Part shown: piece after piece, positions 54,864 to 64,000 of the stretch
Position numbering within the stretch: the stretch's first letter is position 1
How the letters are laid out: every line of letters starts with the position of its first letter
DNA from: Flagellimonas hymeniacidonis
GTDB taxonomy: Bacteria > Bacteroidota > Bacteroidia > Flavobacteriales > Flavobacteriaceae
NCBI RefSeq assembly: GCF_008040165.1
Contig: NZ_VRUR01000002.1
Span: 248,001-312,000 of the forward strand
Length of the DNA: 64,000 nucleotides
Direction: 5' to 3'
Made by a program: the position numbers and the translations under genes
The notes under the pieces: model-generated
Told to the model about the DNA's origin: nothing
Seen by the model: only the letters and a program-made list of their open reading frames with translations
Database searches by the model: none

Positions 54864-57668
54864 ATGAAATATATTATTACTTTTCTGATTCTCTTCAATC
54901 TTAATCTCAACTGTTCAATTGCACAGGAAACAAGCGGACCTTTACCCGTTGACCTCAAAGTAAGAAAAGGGGTGTTGAAAAATGGTCTTACCTACTACAT
55001 CTATCCAACAGATGTGATTAAAGATGCCGCAAGCTACTACATCATACAAAACGTGGGATCTGTACTCGAAAACGAAGATCAAAGGGGACTTGCACATTTT
55101 CTGGAGCACATGGCCTTTAATGGAACAAAACACTTTGAGGGAAAAGGTGTTTTAAACACGCTGCAAAAGCACGGTGCTGTCTTTGGAAAGGATATCAACG
55201 CATATACCTCCTTTGATGAGACAGTTTATAATATAAACAACATTCCTGTCAAGGAATCGCTCATCGATACTTGTTTGTTGATCGTGCGTGACTGGGCGAA
55301 CGATCTTTTACTGACCGATGAAGAAATAGATGCCGAGCGGGGTGTAATTCAAGAGGAATGGCGAACCCGACAATCAGGCCACATGAGAATATTCGAGAAG
55401 CAACTCCCGATAATGTCCAACCATACAAAGTATGCAGATAGAATGCCAATAGGAAAGATGGAAGTAGTCATGAATTTTGATCCTAAAGTATTACGACAAT
55501 TCTATCAAGATTGGTATAGGACGGACCTACAGGCGATAGCGATTATAGGCGATGTGGACGTAGATATGGTTGAGAAAAAGGTAAAATCACTTTTTGCTGA
55601 TATCAAAGCGGTCGAAAACCCCCTTGATCGAGTTCTTATCGATATTCCGAAAAATTCTGAAATACAGTATGTTTTGGCAACGGACAAAGAAGTGAAAACC
55701 TCACACATCACTTTTGGCGTAAGGCACCCCAGAAAGAACAATACGAAAGATAAGCGGGGAGACTTTAAGGACGAATTGGTAAATAAAATAGTTACAAGCC
55801 TCTTATTCAAAAGACTGGCCGAGATTTCACAGAATTCCAGTTCTTCATTTCTGCAGGCAAGTATGGGCTTTGGTGAACTATTGAGAAATAGCAATGCACT
55901 CTTTGTTGACATCGACCCTAAACCTAATCAACAGGAAGAAGCCTTTCGATCCGTTATGGACGAGATCACAAGGGCGTATCGGTACGGATTTTTGCCCCAA
56001 GAACTAGAAAGGGAGATAGCAAACCAAAAAAAAGACTATGAAAATCGTATCAAAAAGCTTGGAGATCGCGAAATCTGGAGGTTGGCAGAACTGATAAAGC
56101 AGGATTTCCTAAAGGGAAAACAGATAAGGGATGTGGAAAAAGAATATGATATAGCCAAAGGGATTATGGAAGGCCTTACTGTCGACTATTTGAAGAACCA
56201 TTTCAGAAAACTGCTTACCCAAGAAAATAGGTTTTTGGCAATTACTGGTGTCGAGGGAGAGCAAAACCTTTCCCAAGAGAAAGCAAAAGAAATCATCTAT
56301 GCCTCTGAGAGAAATGACTCCCTTCAGCCTTACGTAGAAAATCCGATTAGCGATGATTTGGTTGCAGAGTCTGAAATTGTGGCTGGTTCAGTATTGGCTG
56401 AAAGTGTAAACAAAGAAATAGGCTCCACCACCTTTGAATTGAGCAATGGGGTGAAAGTGCATTACAAATTTGCAAATGAAGAGGAGAACAGCGTAAGTTT
56501 AAAAGCAACAAGTAACGGAGGATTGTCGTTACTGTCCGATGACGAGTTGACATCTGCGAGATTTATAAATTATATGTTACCTGAATTTGGTCTTGCATCA
56601 TACTCAAAAACAAACCTTGGAAAAGTTTTGACAGGTAAAACCGCTAATGTACGCTTTTCTATAAGTGAACTAGGTGAGCATATCAATGGATCTTCGGTGA
56701 CAGATGATGTGGAAACTATGTTTCAATTGCTATACCTACATTTTGTCAAGCCGAGATTTGACAAAGAAGCATATGAGGCATATATGGACAAGGTAGATAA
56801 TTACTTAGCCATGCGATCTTCCAACATCAACGAAAAAATAGTGGATAGTGTTACAGTAACTGTATATGGAAAGAATAACCCGCAAAAGCCGATTTTCGAT
56901 GAAAATTATGTGCACCAAGTGGATTTAGGGAAAATGGAGCGACTGTATCGGGAAAGGTTCAATGACCCTTCTGATTTCGAATTTTTTATAATAGGTGATG
57001 TGCCAATTGACAATTTAAGAACGTTACTAACGAAATATATTGCCAGTATACCCTCTACAGGCATCAAAGAAAATTGGAAACCCTATAATGATCAATGGGT
57101 AGACCGAAAAATCCAAAAAAAGATTGTTCTTGAAATGGAAGATCCAAAAAGCTCGGTCAGGATACAATACAGGAACACATATGAACATACGTTGCGAAAT
57201 GAACTCTTGGCGAGAATTTTTGGGGATATATTAAAACTTAGGTATACAGAGACTCTTAGGGAAGAAGAAGGGGGCACTTATGGAGCATCTGTCCAATCAT
57301 GGATTTCTAAACGACCTATAGGTCAGGCTTTTGTCAAGGTTTCATTTGACTGCAATCCCCAGAAGGTAGAACAGTTGAAGAACATAGCCAGCAATGAAAT
57401 ACGAAAAATTGCAGAGGGTCAGGTTTCAGAAGTCGATCTAAGAAAAACCTTGACCAATTATCTTAAGGAGAGGGAACAGGCAAAGAGCAAGAACAACTAC
57501 ACCATGAACCTACTTTATAATTATTTTTGGGAAGGTTACAATATGAATCTGCCAGAGAGTTTTGAACATATCGTAAAGGGTATAACAACAAAAGATGTAA
57601 CCGAATTTGCCAAAAATATGTTAGATGGGGCAGAATCTTATGAAATAATCTTTAACCCAAAAGTGTAA
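54864..57668 (+). CDS. Exported M16-family zinc metallopeptidase
   Basis: The 934-residue protein has a signal peptide (cleavage near SIAQ, residue 21) and two M16 units, as in pitrilysin-like proteases. The inverted zinc motif HxxEH is His78-Glu81-His82 in HFLEHMAFNGT, with the third ligand Glu in the following TDEEIDAERGVIQEE. The C-terminal half carries the GGTYGASV segment expected for substrate binding. Family enzymes degrade peptides in the periplasm. M16 genes are often neighbours of SusC/SusD-type peptide- or oligomer-uptake loci with sigma/FecR control, and the remnants downstream are of exactly that sort. Confidence 0.93.
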   Translation: MKYIITFLILFNLNLNCSIAQETSGPLPVDLKVRKGVLKNGLTYYIYPTDVIKDAASYYIIQNVGSVLENEDQRGLAHFLEHMAFNGTKHFEGKGVLNTLQKHGAVFGKDINAYTSFDETVYNINNIPVKESLIDTCLLIVRDWANDLLLTDEEIDAERGVIQEEWRTRQSGHMRIFEKQLPIMSNHTKYADRMPIGKMEVVMNFDPKVLRQFYQDWYRTDLQAIAIIGDVDVDMVEKKVKSLFADIKAVENPLDRVLIDIPKNSEIQYVLATDKEVKTSHITFGVRHPRKNNTKDKRGDFKDELVNKIVTSLLFKRLAEISQNSSSSFLQASMGFGELLRNSNALFVDIDPKPNQQEEAFRSVMDEITRAYRYGFLPQELEREIANQKKDYENRIKKLGDREIWRLAELIKQDFLKGKQIRDVEKEYDIAKGIMEGLTVDYLKNHFRKLLTQENRFLAITGVEGEQNLSQEKAKEIIYASERNDSLQPYVENPISDDLVAESEIVAGSVLAESVNKEIGSTTFELSNGVKVHYKFANEEENSVSLKATSNGGLSLLSDDELTSARFINYMLPEFGLASYSKTNLGKVLTGKTANVRFSISELGEHINGSSVTDDVETMFQLLYLHFVKPRFDKEAYEAYMDKVDNYLAMRSSNINEKIVDSVTVTVYGKNNPQKPIFDENYVHQVDLGKMERLYRERFNDPSDFEFFIIGDVPIDNLRTLLTKYIASIPSTGIKENWKPYNDQWVDRKIQKKIVLEMEDPKSSVRIQYRNTYEHTLRNELLARIFGDILKLRYTETLREEEGGTYGASVQSWISKRPIGQAFVKVSFDCNPQKVEQLKNIASNEIRKIAEGQVSEVDLRKTLTNYLKEREQAKSKNNYTMNLLYNYFWEGYNMNLPESFEHIVKGITTKDVTEFAKNMLDGAESYEIIFNPKV

Positions 57669-58408
57669 CTTGTTATTATATAATTCATTGGCTGAATAAA
57701 GGGCAAACTTTACTGGTGAAAAACTAGATAGATTATTTTGTCACTCTTTTTTAGGTTCTTGCTATATGGAAACCTAACTTACCGGTACAAGGGCAATACA
57801 AATTAGGTGCCATTTTTTTGAAGAATCCTTTTGGTATTCCATCAAGAAAATTGAATACAATATCGCTGTTTGATACCGAAGCTTTTCGTCAAAATTGCTT
57901 CTTAATAATAATAAAAAGCGATTTGCCCAGTTTTAGCTTTATATCAACCTACCTGAACAAAAATGTACTGACATCATAAAAGAAGTTGGGGCATTTAAGG
58001 AAAATTTCATAATAAAAACCCATCTAGACTCCCCGATGTATTCAGCTACGGCACTGCCGCTTGAGAGAACCAAAAACCTTTTCCATAAATTGATAAAGGC
58101 TTACTGGGCTATATCCTAGGCGATGAAAACATCATAATATGTTTCAAAAAAATCTCAATGCTTCTTCCTCACTATTAATCAAATCTTTTATGGCGGTTAT
58201 GCCATCGCTATAATGCATTGGGTTTCTTTGGTTTTAGAATTAATAATGAAGAAAAAACTTTTTCAAGGGTGAACCCTTTTTATAAAGTATTTACAATGAA
58301 TGACATACAAGACTATGTCGATTTGTAGTATAGAAAGAAGAATTGATGGGTATAAAGATGGTGCGGTGGTTTTGATATTCTGTTTTGGGAAATTAAAACA
58401 AGAAAAGC
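57669..58408. other. Degenerate region with scattered coding remnants
   Basis: This stretch has no intact gene. Around 57950-58120 a plus-strand frame reads LPEQKCTDIIKEVGAFKENF and continues to a stop, protein-like but truncated at the start. Another at about 58230-58330 reads FGFRINNEEKTFSRVNPFYK and ends at TAG. Between them lies the sigma-factor remnant on the minus strand. The whole looks like accumulated gene wreckage. I cannot assign the two plus-strand pieces. Confidence 0.5.
58144..58218 (-). pseudogene. ECF sigma factor N-terminal remnant
   Basis: The minus strand from an ATG at 58218 encodes 24 residues and then TGA. They align from the first Met with the intact sigma factor at 60644-61258: MHYSDGITAIKDLINSEEEA beside MKYENDITAVKDLIKGDKEA. 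The remnant lies upstream of the broken SusC copy in the same relative orientation as the intact sigma gene, so it belongs to the left copy of the duplicated locus. Confidence 0.8.
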
Positions 58409-59341
58409 AATATAGTATTAATCAAAAAGGAAGAGATATGAACTTGTAAGGAGCTGTATGCCACAAAAAAAGTCGGAGGATACGTCACTATTCTCCGACT
58501 GGGCCAAATGACTATTTAACTAATCACTTAGAAACACTTAAAAATATGAAAAAACCGATTAAACGCATATTTTCCAATGCGTTAAAACTGACTTATTATC
58601 AAAAGATGCGCCTAACACTAATGCTCTTTCCCTTTATTCTATCTGCAATGCAGGCCGGCATTGTCAGTCCTACAAGTGAGAAGGTGACCGTAGTGGTTGA
58701 AAATATGAGCGTAAATGAAATTCTAAACGACATTGAGTCCAATAGCTATTTTAACTTCATATACAAGAAGAAAGATATAGACTTGGAGCGAAAGGTCACC
58801 CTTCAATTGGAGGAGGAGGAAATACAGACGGTATTGAACACACTATTTATGGGAACCGGGGTCGAATATCTTGTGGAGGGCTTTCAAGTCATTTTGAGAA
58901 AAGGTAAGGACAGCAGACCCTCTGGATCATTACAAACCGTGATTTCCGGTAAAATCGTGGATGGTGATGGGTTGCCGATATCGGGTGCCAATGTGCTGGT
59001 GAAAGGTATCGCCAGGGGCGTGCTTTCGGATTTTGACGGCAATTTCAGTATAACCGCGAGCGTAGGGGATGTCCTGGTCTTTTCCCATATCGGGTTCGTC
59101 ACACAGGAGATAAGGGTCGATAACGACGCACAGATCATTGATATGGTGATGGACACGGATGTCCAGAATCTGAATGAGGTTTTCGTGACGGCGTACACGG
59201 GTTATCAGACCGTCACAAGGGAGAGGGCAACAGGAGCCTTCAATGTCATCAACAAGGGCATCGTCAAGAACACGGTGACCCAGAGTATCGGTAGTATACT
59301 TCAGGGCATTGCCCCCGGCATTCAGATTTTTGAGGATGCAG
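58409..59341 (+). repeat. Long direct repeat, copy A
   Basis: These 933 bp recur at 62583-63515 with a constant offset of 4174 bp. By eye the copies differ at three positions (two in the codons for Gly-Ala near 59241-59246 and one in a Pro codon near 59315). The unit covers the leader of the SusC gene and its first 265 codons or so. Confidence 0.95.
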
Positions 59342-59361
59342 GCAGATGGGGATATAGATAA
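58546..59361 (+). pseudogene. SusC N-terminal fragment (signal, STN domain, start of plug)
   Basis: The 271-codon frame is identical to the start of the intact SusC at 62720: a signal sequence, an STN domain (about 50-115), a carboxypeptidase-regulatory-like domain (about 130-205) and the beginning of the plug. Compared with copy B, a 4-nt GGCA insertion just after 59340 shifts the frame, so it ends in TAA at 59361 before the barrel. The rest of the SusC gene is missing; what follows is a SusD C-terminus. If translated, it would give a periplasmic STN-containing fragment that might bind FecR. Confidence 0.9.
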
Positions 59362-59940
59362 TATTGCCATCAAGGACCTCCAAGTTCGGAGCTAGTTGAT
59401 TTAATTGAACCTGGTGACGTACGTTCGTTGTTCTTTGTGGAAGATTTATATGTTCAATTTGGACCCCAGTATAATGAATTTCCACATATAGGATACGTCA
59501 AAGAAGGCGTTTTTTCCGTAAAAGGGCTTTCGGTACCTAAAAGTTTTTTGACCCGGGCCGAATGTAGGGCCCGTCGAGGGGACATTGCCGGGGCCATGGC
59601 CGATTTGGAAATGGTTCGGGTCAATAGGTTTTATACCGACATGTACAGACCCTTGCCCATACCTGCAAATGAAAAAGCTGCAGTCGAGGAGATTATCGAT
59701 GAAAGGAGAAGGGAATTCCCGTATAGTTTGAGATGGATTGATATCAGAAGATTAAACAATGATCCTTTGACTGATCCAATAATCATCACTAGAGATTTCT
59801 ATGAAGTGGCGAATAGTATTGTCAATCGCGATGTGATTACAACTTATACCTTGGAACCCAGCGACCGAAGATATGCTCGTCCAATTTTCGATGCAGTCAT
59901 TACTAACAGCCAAGGACAAACAGAGCAGAACACGTACTGA
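59362..59940 (+). pseudogene. SusD C-terminal fragment
   Basis: In the same frame as the SusC fragment and separated from it by one TAA, the sequence encodes a SusD C-terminus: YVKEGVFSVKGLSVPKSFLT, the TPR-like AECRARRGDIAGAMADLEMV and the ending IIDERRREFPYSLRWIDIRR, which is the SusD family's closing signature. The N-terminal two thirds and the signal are missing. A deletion between susC and susD explains the junction. A Met at 59428 could start a shorter product, but without an export signal it would not function as SusD. Confidence 0.85.
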
Positions 59941-60048
59941 ATCGCAATTATGGTCCATGGGTGGGGTATGTTTTGACCGGTAGCCTTAAGTAGGTTATTG
60001 CAAAAATCATTACACTACCTCAATAAGTACATGAGTTTAAATTAGAAG

Positions 60049-60084
60049 GTGTTTGGCTTTATTTAAAGCCAAACACATTTTTTC
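60049..60084 (+). terminator. Strong terminator after the SusC'/SusD' remnant
   Basis: A perfect 12-bp stem (GTGTTTGGCTTT / AAAGCCAAACAC, 60049-60060 and 60065-60076) with a 4-nt loop is followed by ATTTTTTC. It lies 110 bp after the SusD fragment and is the original terminator of that locus. Confidence 0.88.
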
Positions 60085-60643
60085 ATAGCTTTTAAGAAAC
60101 CTATTTTTATGATGATGCCCAAGCACATCCTTTCAATGGGAAATAAATATAGGTGGTCTCTACGAATTAGTAGATTTCAGATAACTCCTGAAAAATATGT
60201 GAACCCCTTTTTCAGGTTGTCAGCTTTTTGATGTCCTCAAATCGGTAATTGTAAGCTCCTTGAATTCCTTACCGTAAAATTCTTTTTTTTAGGGAAAAGC
60301 ACTTGCTATAGAACAAACAGCCTTGAAATTTATGTCTGAGTAAATGTAACAATTCCAAACACTTCCCAATCAGAACGTTCCTGAAACCAAGTCAAAGGAC
60401 CTTTTTCGCCAACAACCTGTCCCCAGTTTTAATTGTGTAAAAGGAAATCCCAAGACAACCTTCTCCTCCAAAGAACGTTTTCGTTATCAACCAATTGTAT
60501 TTAACTCTGTAGCTAGACGTTAGTATCACCATAGTAACCTCAACTACCGCTTGTTCAAAATTTGAATTCATAGGAAATTCGAGAAATAGTAGGTGCAGGT
60601 TTCCGATTTAGCGGGGATTCGCAATATTCATGGCTAATTATAT
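60085..60643. other. Gene-free region with a frameshifted coding remnant
   Basis: No intact gene is present. On the minus strand at about 60340-60500, two pieces in different frames look like coding sequence (KTFFGGEGCLGISFYTIKT, then WGQVVGEKGPLTWFQERSDW), as if one gene had been frameshifted. The product is not recognised. Confidence 0.4.
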
Positions 60644-61258
60644 CTATATGTTTCTAGGGCGAGATGGCCACCTAGTAAAAGAGATAGTTCTTCTCAGAAG
60701 TACTGTTAGAACAATCATTGCCGATTTCTCAAATGCTTTCCGTATTTTTTTATAGGCGATTCTCATCTGACTCTCAACAGTCTTGGTTGATATTTGTAGT
60801 TTCTCTGAAATCTCCTTATGGGAAAAGCCTTGCATTTTACTCATTTTCAAAATTTTGCGACAGCTTGGAGGAAGTTCTTCAATAATATCCTTTAACTTTG
60901 CTATACGCATTTCTTGATGACTATGTTCTTCTTCAATTCGGTCTCTAAGTCCAAGTTCCCATAGCTGTTTCAATAGCAAGGAATGTTTCTTATTTTTTTT
61001 CAGGGTGTCAATATATCTATTTCTGGCTATAGAATATAGATAGTTTCTGGGAGAAAGAGTAGGGTCCAGTCTTTGGCGGCTTTCCCAGAGATTGATAAAA
61101 GTTTGCTGTACTATGTCTTCGGCAGTGTATACATCTTTGCACAAAGTATTTACATATGCAACCAATCTAGTATAATAGATTTCAAAAAAAAACTTCAGAG
61201 CCTCTTTGTCACCTTTGATCAAATCCTTCACTGCGGTGATATCATTCTCATATTTCAT
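60644..61258 (-). CDS. ECF-type RNA polymerase sigma factor (FecI-like)
   Basis: The 204-residue protein has sigma region 2 (about 20-85: YYTRLVAYVNTLCKDVYTAEDIVQQTFINLWE) and region 4 (about 125-175: LPPSCRKILKMSKMQGFSHKEISEKLQISTKTVESQM). The start at 61258 is chosen because ECF factors begin close to region 2 and because the sigma remnant at 58218 aligns from this Met. An upstream Met at 61339 would add 27 residues. It is divergent from fecR (61386), so the anti-sigma is made from the opposite promoter. It should direct transcription of the SusC locus when FecR is triggered by substrate loading of SusC. Confidence 0.92.
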   Translation of the reverse strand: MKYENDITAVKDLIKGDKEALKFFFEIYYTRLVAYVNTLCKDVYTAEDIVQQTFINLWESRQRLDPTLSPRNYLYSIARNRYIDTLKKNKKHSLLLKQLWELGLRDRIEEEHSHQEMRIAKLKDIIEELPPSCRKILKMSKMQGFSHKEISEKLQISTKTVESQMRIAYKKIRKAFEKSAMIVLTVLLRRTISFTRWPSRPRNI

Positions 61259-61385
61259 AGAGCTTATTTTGAGTAACGCATTCAATAATAAGAAAAAAAA
61301 ATCTTCTTTTTTTAAGGGTATATTAGTTTTTTGAAGCATTTATAATAAATACTTACAAAACAATGATAATTTGTTGTATTGAATC

Positions 61386-62531
61386 ATGAATTTTATGAAA
61401 GAACTGATTGAAAAATTGTTGCAGGGAGATATAACGCACGAGGAGCTCCAAATATTGAGGGAAGCATTGAATAAGTCTCGTAACCTCAGGAATTTCGAGG
61501 GCTACTTACAAAGAGAATTTGATTTGAACCTTGCGTTGCTTGATATTAATCTGGAAAGCGCTTTTTCAAGATTGAAGCTTAAGACTGGAAAAAGAGATTT
61601 CAAAAGCAGAAGAAGGCATTTATCTCCATATCTGAAGTATGCAGCTGCTCTTCTATTTTTCGTAGCCTTGGGCTTGACACTGAGACTATTTTTATGGCAA
61701 GCTGAAGCCAATGAACGATTGGTTCCGAAAAATGAGAGTGTGCTTTTGGAATTGCACGATGGCCGAATTGATACAATTGACGTCAATCAAAGTAAAAGCA
61801 TGAAGAGCCAAAACGGTATTTTAGTGGCCAGGCAGGAAAAAGACCGAATTACCTATGAAAATTCCGATACCAAAGAACTCTCCTTTAACACGATAAGGGT
61901 GCCCTACGGAAAGCGGTTTTCGGTCAATCTATCTGATGGTACCGAGGTTTTTCTGAATTCTGGATCTTCACTTAAGTATCCAGTATCTTTTTTGGATACA
62001 GGTCAACGGAGCGTTTTTGTGAAAGGCGAGGCTTATTTTGATGTTGCCCCGGATGCATCCAGGCCTTTTATTGTTCGCACCGATTTGACCGAAGTGAAAG
62101 TCTTGGGTACGCGTTTTAATGTTTCCGCTTACGAGGAAGATGACTTTATTGACGTTGCGCTAGTAGAAGGGGCTGTGAACCTGAGACCTTTGAGTGGTGC
62201 AAAAAAAAATACATTAACACCAATGAATCCAGGTCAATTAGCTCGATTTGGGAAATTAACGGGCGAAATCAGCTTGGTTGATGTTAATACAAATTTATAT
62301 ACGATGTGGATGCAGAATAGGTTGGTTTTTAGAAACCAAACATTTGACGATATCCTGAGAAAACTAGAGCGGCACTACAATGTCGATTTTGAAAATCATA
62401 ATGAAAAGTTGGGTCGGGAAGAGTTCAATGCAACTTTCTACAGGGTAGGTGTTGACAGTGTACTGAATTACTTCAACAAGGCCCATGAAATCGATTTTAA
62501 GATTATGAACAACAAGGTCATCATTGATTGA
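61386..62531 (+). CDS. FecR-family anti-sigma factor
   Basis: The 381-residue protein has a cytoplasmic N-terminal sigma-binding part (about 1-80), one membrane helix (about 84-106, YAAALLFFVALGLTLRLFL), a periplasmic FecR domain (about 165-265: VPYGKRFSVNLSDGTEVFLN, SVFVKGEAYFDV and TRFNVSAY) and a C-terminal DUF4974 domain (about 310-380). FecR holds the sigma factor inactive until the STN domain of SusC signals. The SusC gene with that STN domain begins 188 bp downstream, giving a complete sensor set. Confidence 0.95.
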   Translation: MNFMKELIEKLLQGDITHEELQILREALNKSRNLRNFEGYLQREFDLNLALLDINLESAFSRLKLKTGKRDFKSRRRHLSPYLKYAAALLFFVALGLTLRLFLWQAEANERLVPKNESVLLELHDGRIDTIDVNQSKSMKSQNGILVARQEKDRITYENSDTKELSFNTIRVPYGKRFSVNLSDGTEVFLNSGSSLKYPVSFLDTGQRSVFVKGEAYFDVAPDASRPFIVRTDLTEVKVLGTRFNVSAYEEDDFIDVALVEGAVNLRPLSGAKKNTLTPMNPGQLARFGKLTGEISLVDVNTNLYTMWMQNRLVFRNQTFDDILRKLERHYNVDFENHNEKLGREEFNATFYRVGVDSVLNYFNKAHEIDFKIMNNKVIID

Positions 62532-62582
62532 TGTCAACCATGTTTAGAGGTTTATGGGTTATTCAATATCCAGCAGAATAAA

Positions 62583-63515
62583 AATATAGTATTAATCAAA
62601 AAGGAAGAGATATGAACTTGTAAGGAGCTGTATGCCACAAAAAAAGTCGGAGGATACGTCACTATTCTCCGACTGGGCCAAATGACTATTTAACTAATCA
62701 CTTAGAAACACTTAAAAATATGAAAAAACCGATTAAACGCATATTTTCCAATGCGTTAAAACTGACTTATTATCAAAAGATGCGCCTAACACTAATGCTC
62801 TTTCCCTTTATTCTATCTGCAATGCAGGCCGGCATTGTCAGTCCTACAAGTGAGAAGGTGACCGTAGTGGTTGAAAATATGAGCGTAAATGAAATTCTAA
62901 ACGACATTGAGTCCAATAGCTATTTTAACTTCATATACAAGAAGAAAGATATAGACTTGGAGCGAAAGGTCACCCTTCAATTGGAGGAGGAGGAAATACA
63001 GACGGTATTGAACACACTATTTATGGGAACCGGGGTCGAATATCTTGTGGAGGGCTTTCAAGTCATTTTGAGAAAAGGTAAGGACAGCAGACCCTCTGGA
63101 TCATTACAAACCGTGATTTCCGGTAAAATCGTGGATGGTGATGGGTTGCCGATATCGGGTGCCAATGTGCTGGTGAAAGGTATCGCCAGGGGCGTGCTTT
63201 CGGATTTTGACGGCAATTTCAGTATAACCGCGAGCGTAGGGGATGTCCTGGTCTTTTCCCATATCGGGTTCGTCACACAGGAGATAAGGGTCGATAACGA
63301 CGCACAGATCATTGATATGGTGATGGACACGGATGTCCAGAATCTGAATGAGGTTTTCGTGACGGCGTACACGGGTTATCAGACCGTCACAAGGGAGAGG
63401 GCAACAGGTGCTTTCAATGTCATCAACAAGGGCATCGTCAAGAACACGGTGACCCAGAGTATCGGTAGTATACTTCAGGGCATTGCCCCTGGCATTCAGA
63501 TTTTTGAGGATGCAG
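62583..63515 (+). repeat. Long direct repeat, copy B
   Basis: This is the second copy of the unit at 58409-59341. The first shared bases lie just after the end of the fecR gene, and the match ends inside the plug domain of SusC. In this copy the reading frame continues. Confidence 0.95.
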
Positions 63516-64000
63516 ATGGGAATATAAACCCCGAGGATATTGCCATCAGGGGGGTAGGCACGATCAATTCTTCAAGGCAACCCCTGATTGTTTTGGACGG
63601 TTTTCCGATAGAAGGTGGGTTTGATTTCATCAACCCCAACGATGTCGAAAGCATCACCATCTTGAAGGATGCGGCAGCAGCTTCAATTTGGGGGGCTAGG
63701 GCCGGCAACGGGGTGATAGTGATCACCACAAAATCAAAAAATTTCGAACCGGGCTTCGATATAGACTTCAGTACGTTCGTAAAGTTCAGGGGAAGGGTAG
63801 ACCTTCCTTATAACTTGGCCAGACCCAGCGCAGCTGCAGAGGTTGAATGGGAAAGAAGATTAGCCGAGATAGGCGGTCAAAGATATCGATTCCCTAGCTT
63901 AGATAATATTAGCCCCAGTTCAGCCACAGTCAGCACAACTGCGGCGATTCAAGCATTTGCTTTAGAAGAGGTAAATCCTCAGGCAGGTTCCGCACTTCTT
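62720..64000 (+). CDS. SusC-type TonB transporter with STN domain, runs off the window
   Basis: The open frame covers 427 codons to the window edge with no stop. It has a signal segment (about 20-37), an STN domain (about 48-115, VVVENMSVNEILNDIESNSY), a carboxypeptidase-regulatory-like domain (about 130-205) and a plug domain (about 220-330: GYQTVTRERATGAFNV, VLDGFPIEG, ESITILKDAAAASIWGARAG), followed by the first barrel strands. The STN domain marks it as a transducer that signals to FecR and the ECF sigma. The next gene should be the SusD partner. Copy A at 58546 is a truncated duplicate. Confidence 0.95.
   Translation, partial: MKKPIKRIFSNALKLTYYQKMRLTLMLFPFILSAMQAGIVSPTSEKVTVVVENMSVNEILNDIESNSYFNFIYKKKDIDLERKVTLQLEEEEIQTVLNTLFMGTGVEYLVEGFQVILRKGKDSRPSGSLQTVISGKIVDGDGLPISGANVLVKGIARGVLSDFDGNFSITASVGDVLVFSHIGFVTQEIRVDNDAQIIDMVMDTDVQNLNEVFVTAYTGYQTVTRERATGAFNVINKGIVKNTVTQSIGSILQGIAPGIQIFEDADGNINPEDIAIRGVGTINSSRQPLIVLDGFPIEGGFDFINPNDVESITILKDAAAASIWGARAGNGVIVITTKSKNFEPGFDIDFSTFVKFRGRVDLPYNLARPSAAAEVEWERRLAEIGGQRYRFPSLDNISPSSATVSTTAAIQAFALEEVNPQAGSALL

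Noticed and set aside
54864..57668. M16 protease as part of the mobile element
   Set aside because: It is intact, exported and of a type linked to SusC/SusD loci; the element's last recognisable sequence ends at 54550.
59428..59940. Independent small gene for a 170-residue protein
   Set aside because: It is the C-terminal part of a SusD gene without a signal peptide, so it is annotated as a pseudogene fragment.

Overview
The window is low-GC DNA from a member of the Bacteroidota, most likely a marine Flavobacteriaceae. The evidence is three SusC/SusD-type loci or remnants of them, Bacteroidota-style -7 promoter boxes (TAnnTTTG), FecR and ECF sigma regulation of a TonB transporter, Tat-dependent Gfo/Idh/MocA enzymes, a sulfatase, and a BfmA/MobB mobilization module. 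The species cannot be named from sequence alone.

Region 1 (1-7340, minus strand) is the end of a glycan locus. It holds a partial surface lipoprotein with a carbohydrate-binding-like fold, a large clan GH-A glycosidase with a beta-rich tail, and a membrane-spanning Reg_prop/Y_Y_Y/LuxR-HTH sensor-regulator. Two unrelated genes follow (7751-9570).

Region 2 (9680-47109) is a large galactoside-utilisation locus. A minus-strand operon encodes cytoplasmic GH36 alpha-galactosidase, an SSS sodium/sugar symporter, galactokinase and GalT. Divergent from it, across an AraR-like GntR regulator, run SusC and SusD. Two 1.17-kb-codon FG-GAP/ASPIC lipoproteins, a haloperoxidase-like PAP2 protein, a DUF5009 membrane protein, a DUF1080 lipoprotein, a MYORG-like GH31, a SUMF1 protein without catalytic cysteines and a Tat-exported oxidoreductase follow in tight order. 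Both divergent operons carry the same promoter plus ACTAT-N3-ATAGT operator, so the GntR protein probably controls both. Beyond an NhaC-family transporter and a Cys/Met-type PLP enzyme lies a second regulated block: a GH109-like enzyme and a LacI regulator on the minus strand, and on the plus strand a GHMP sugar kinase, a sugar nucleotidyltransferase, an exported GH36 paralogue and an S1 sulfatase. The whole suggests uptake and breakdown of an alpha-galactose-containing, possibly sulfated glycan, with galactose entering the Leloir pathway and a second sugar perhaps activated by the kinase/nucleotidyltransferase pair.

Region 3 (47194-54550) is a decayed mobilizable element. It has a tRNA 3'-end fragment, an AAA/DUF4143 ATPase, SSB, a RadC-like protein, a candidate oriT, BfmA, MobB relaxase and a VirD4-like coupling protein, followed by an IS3-family remnant and a broken second copy of the coupling-protein gene. 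No integrase is visible.

Region 4 (54864-64000) holds an M16 protease and two copies of an ECF sigma/FecR/SusC/SusD-type locus. The left copy is wrecked: a 24-residue sigma remnant, a SusC N-terminus and a SusD C-terminus. The right copy has intact sigma and FecR, and a SusC that runs off the window. A 933-bp near-identical direct repeat marks the duplication.
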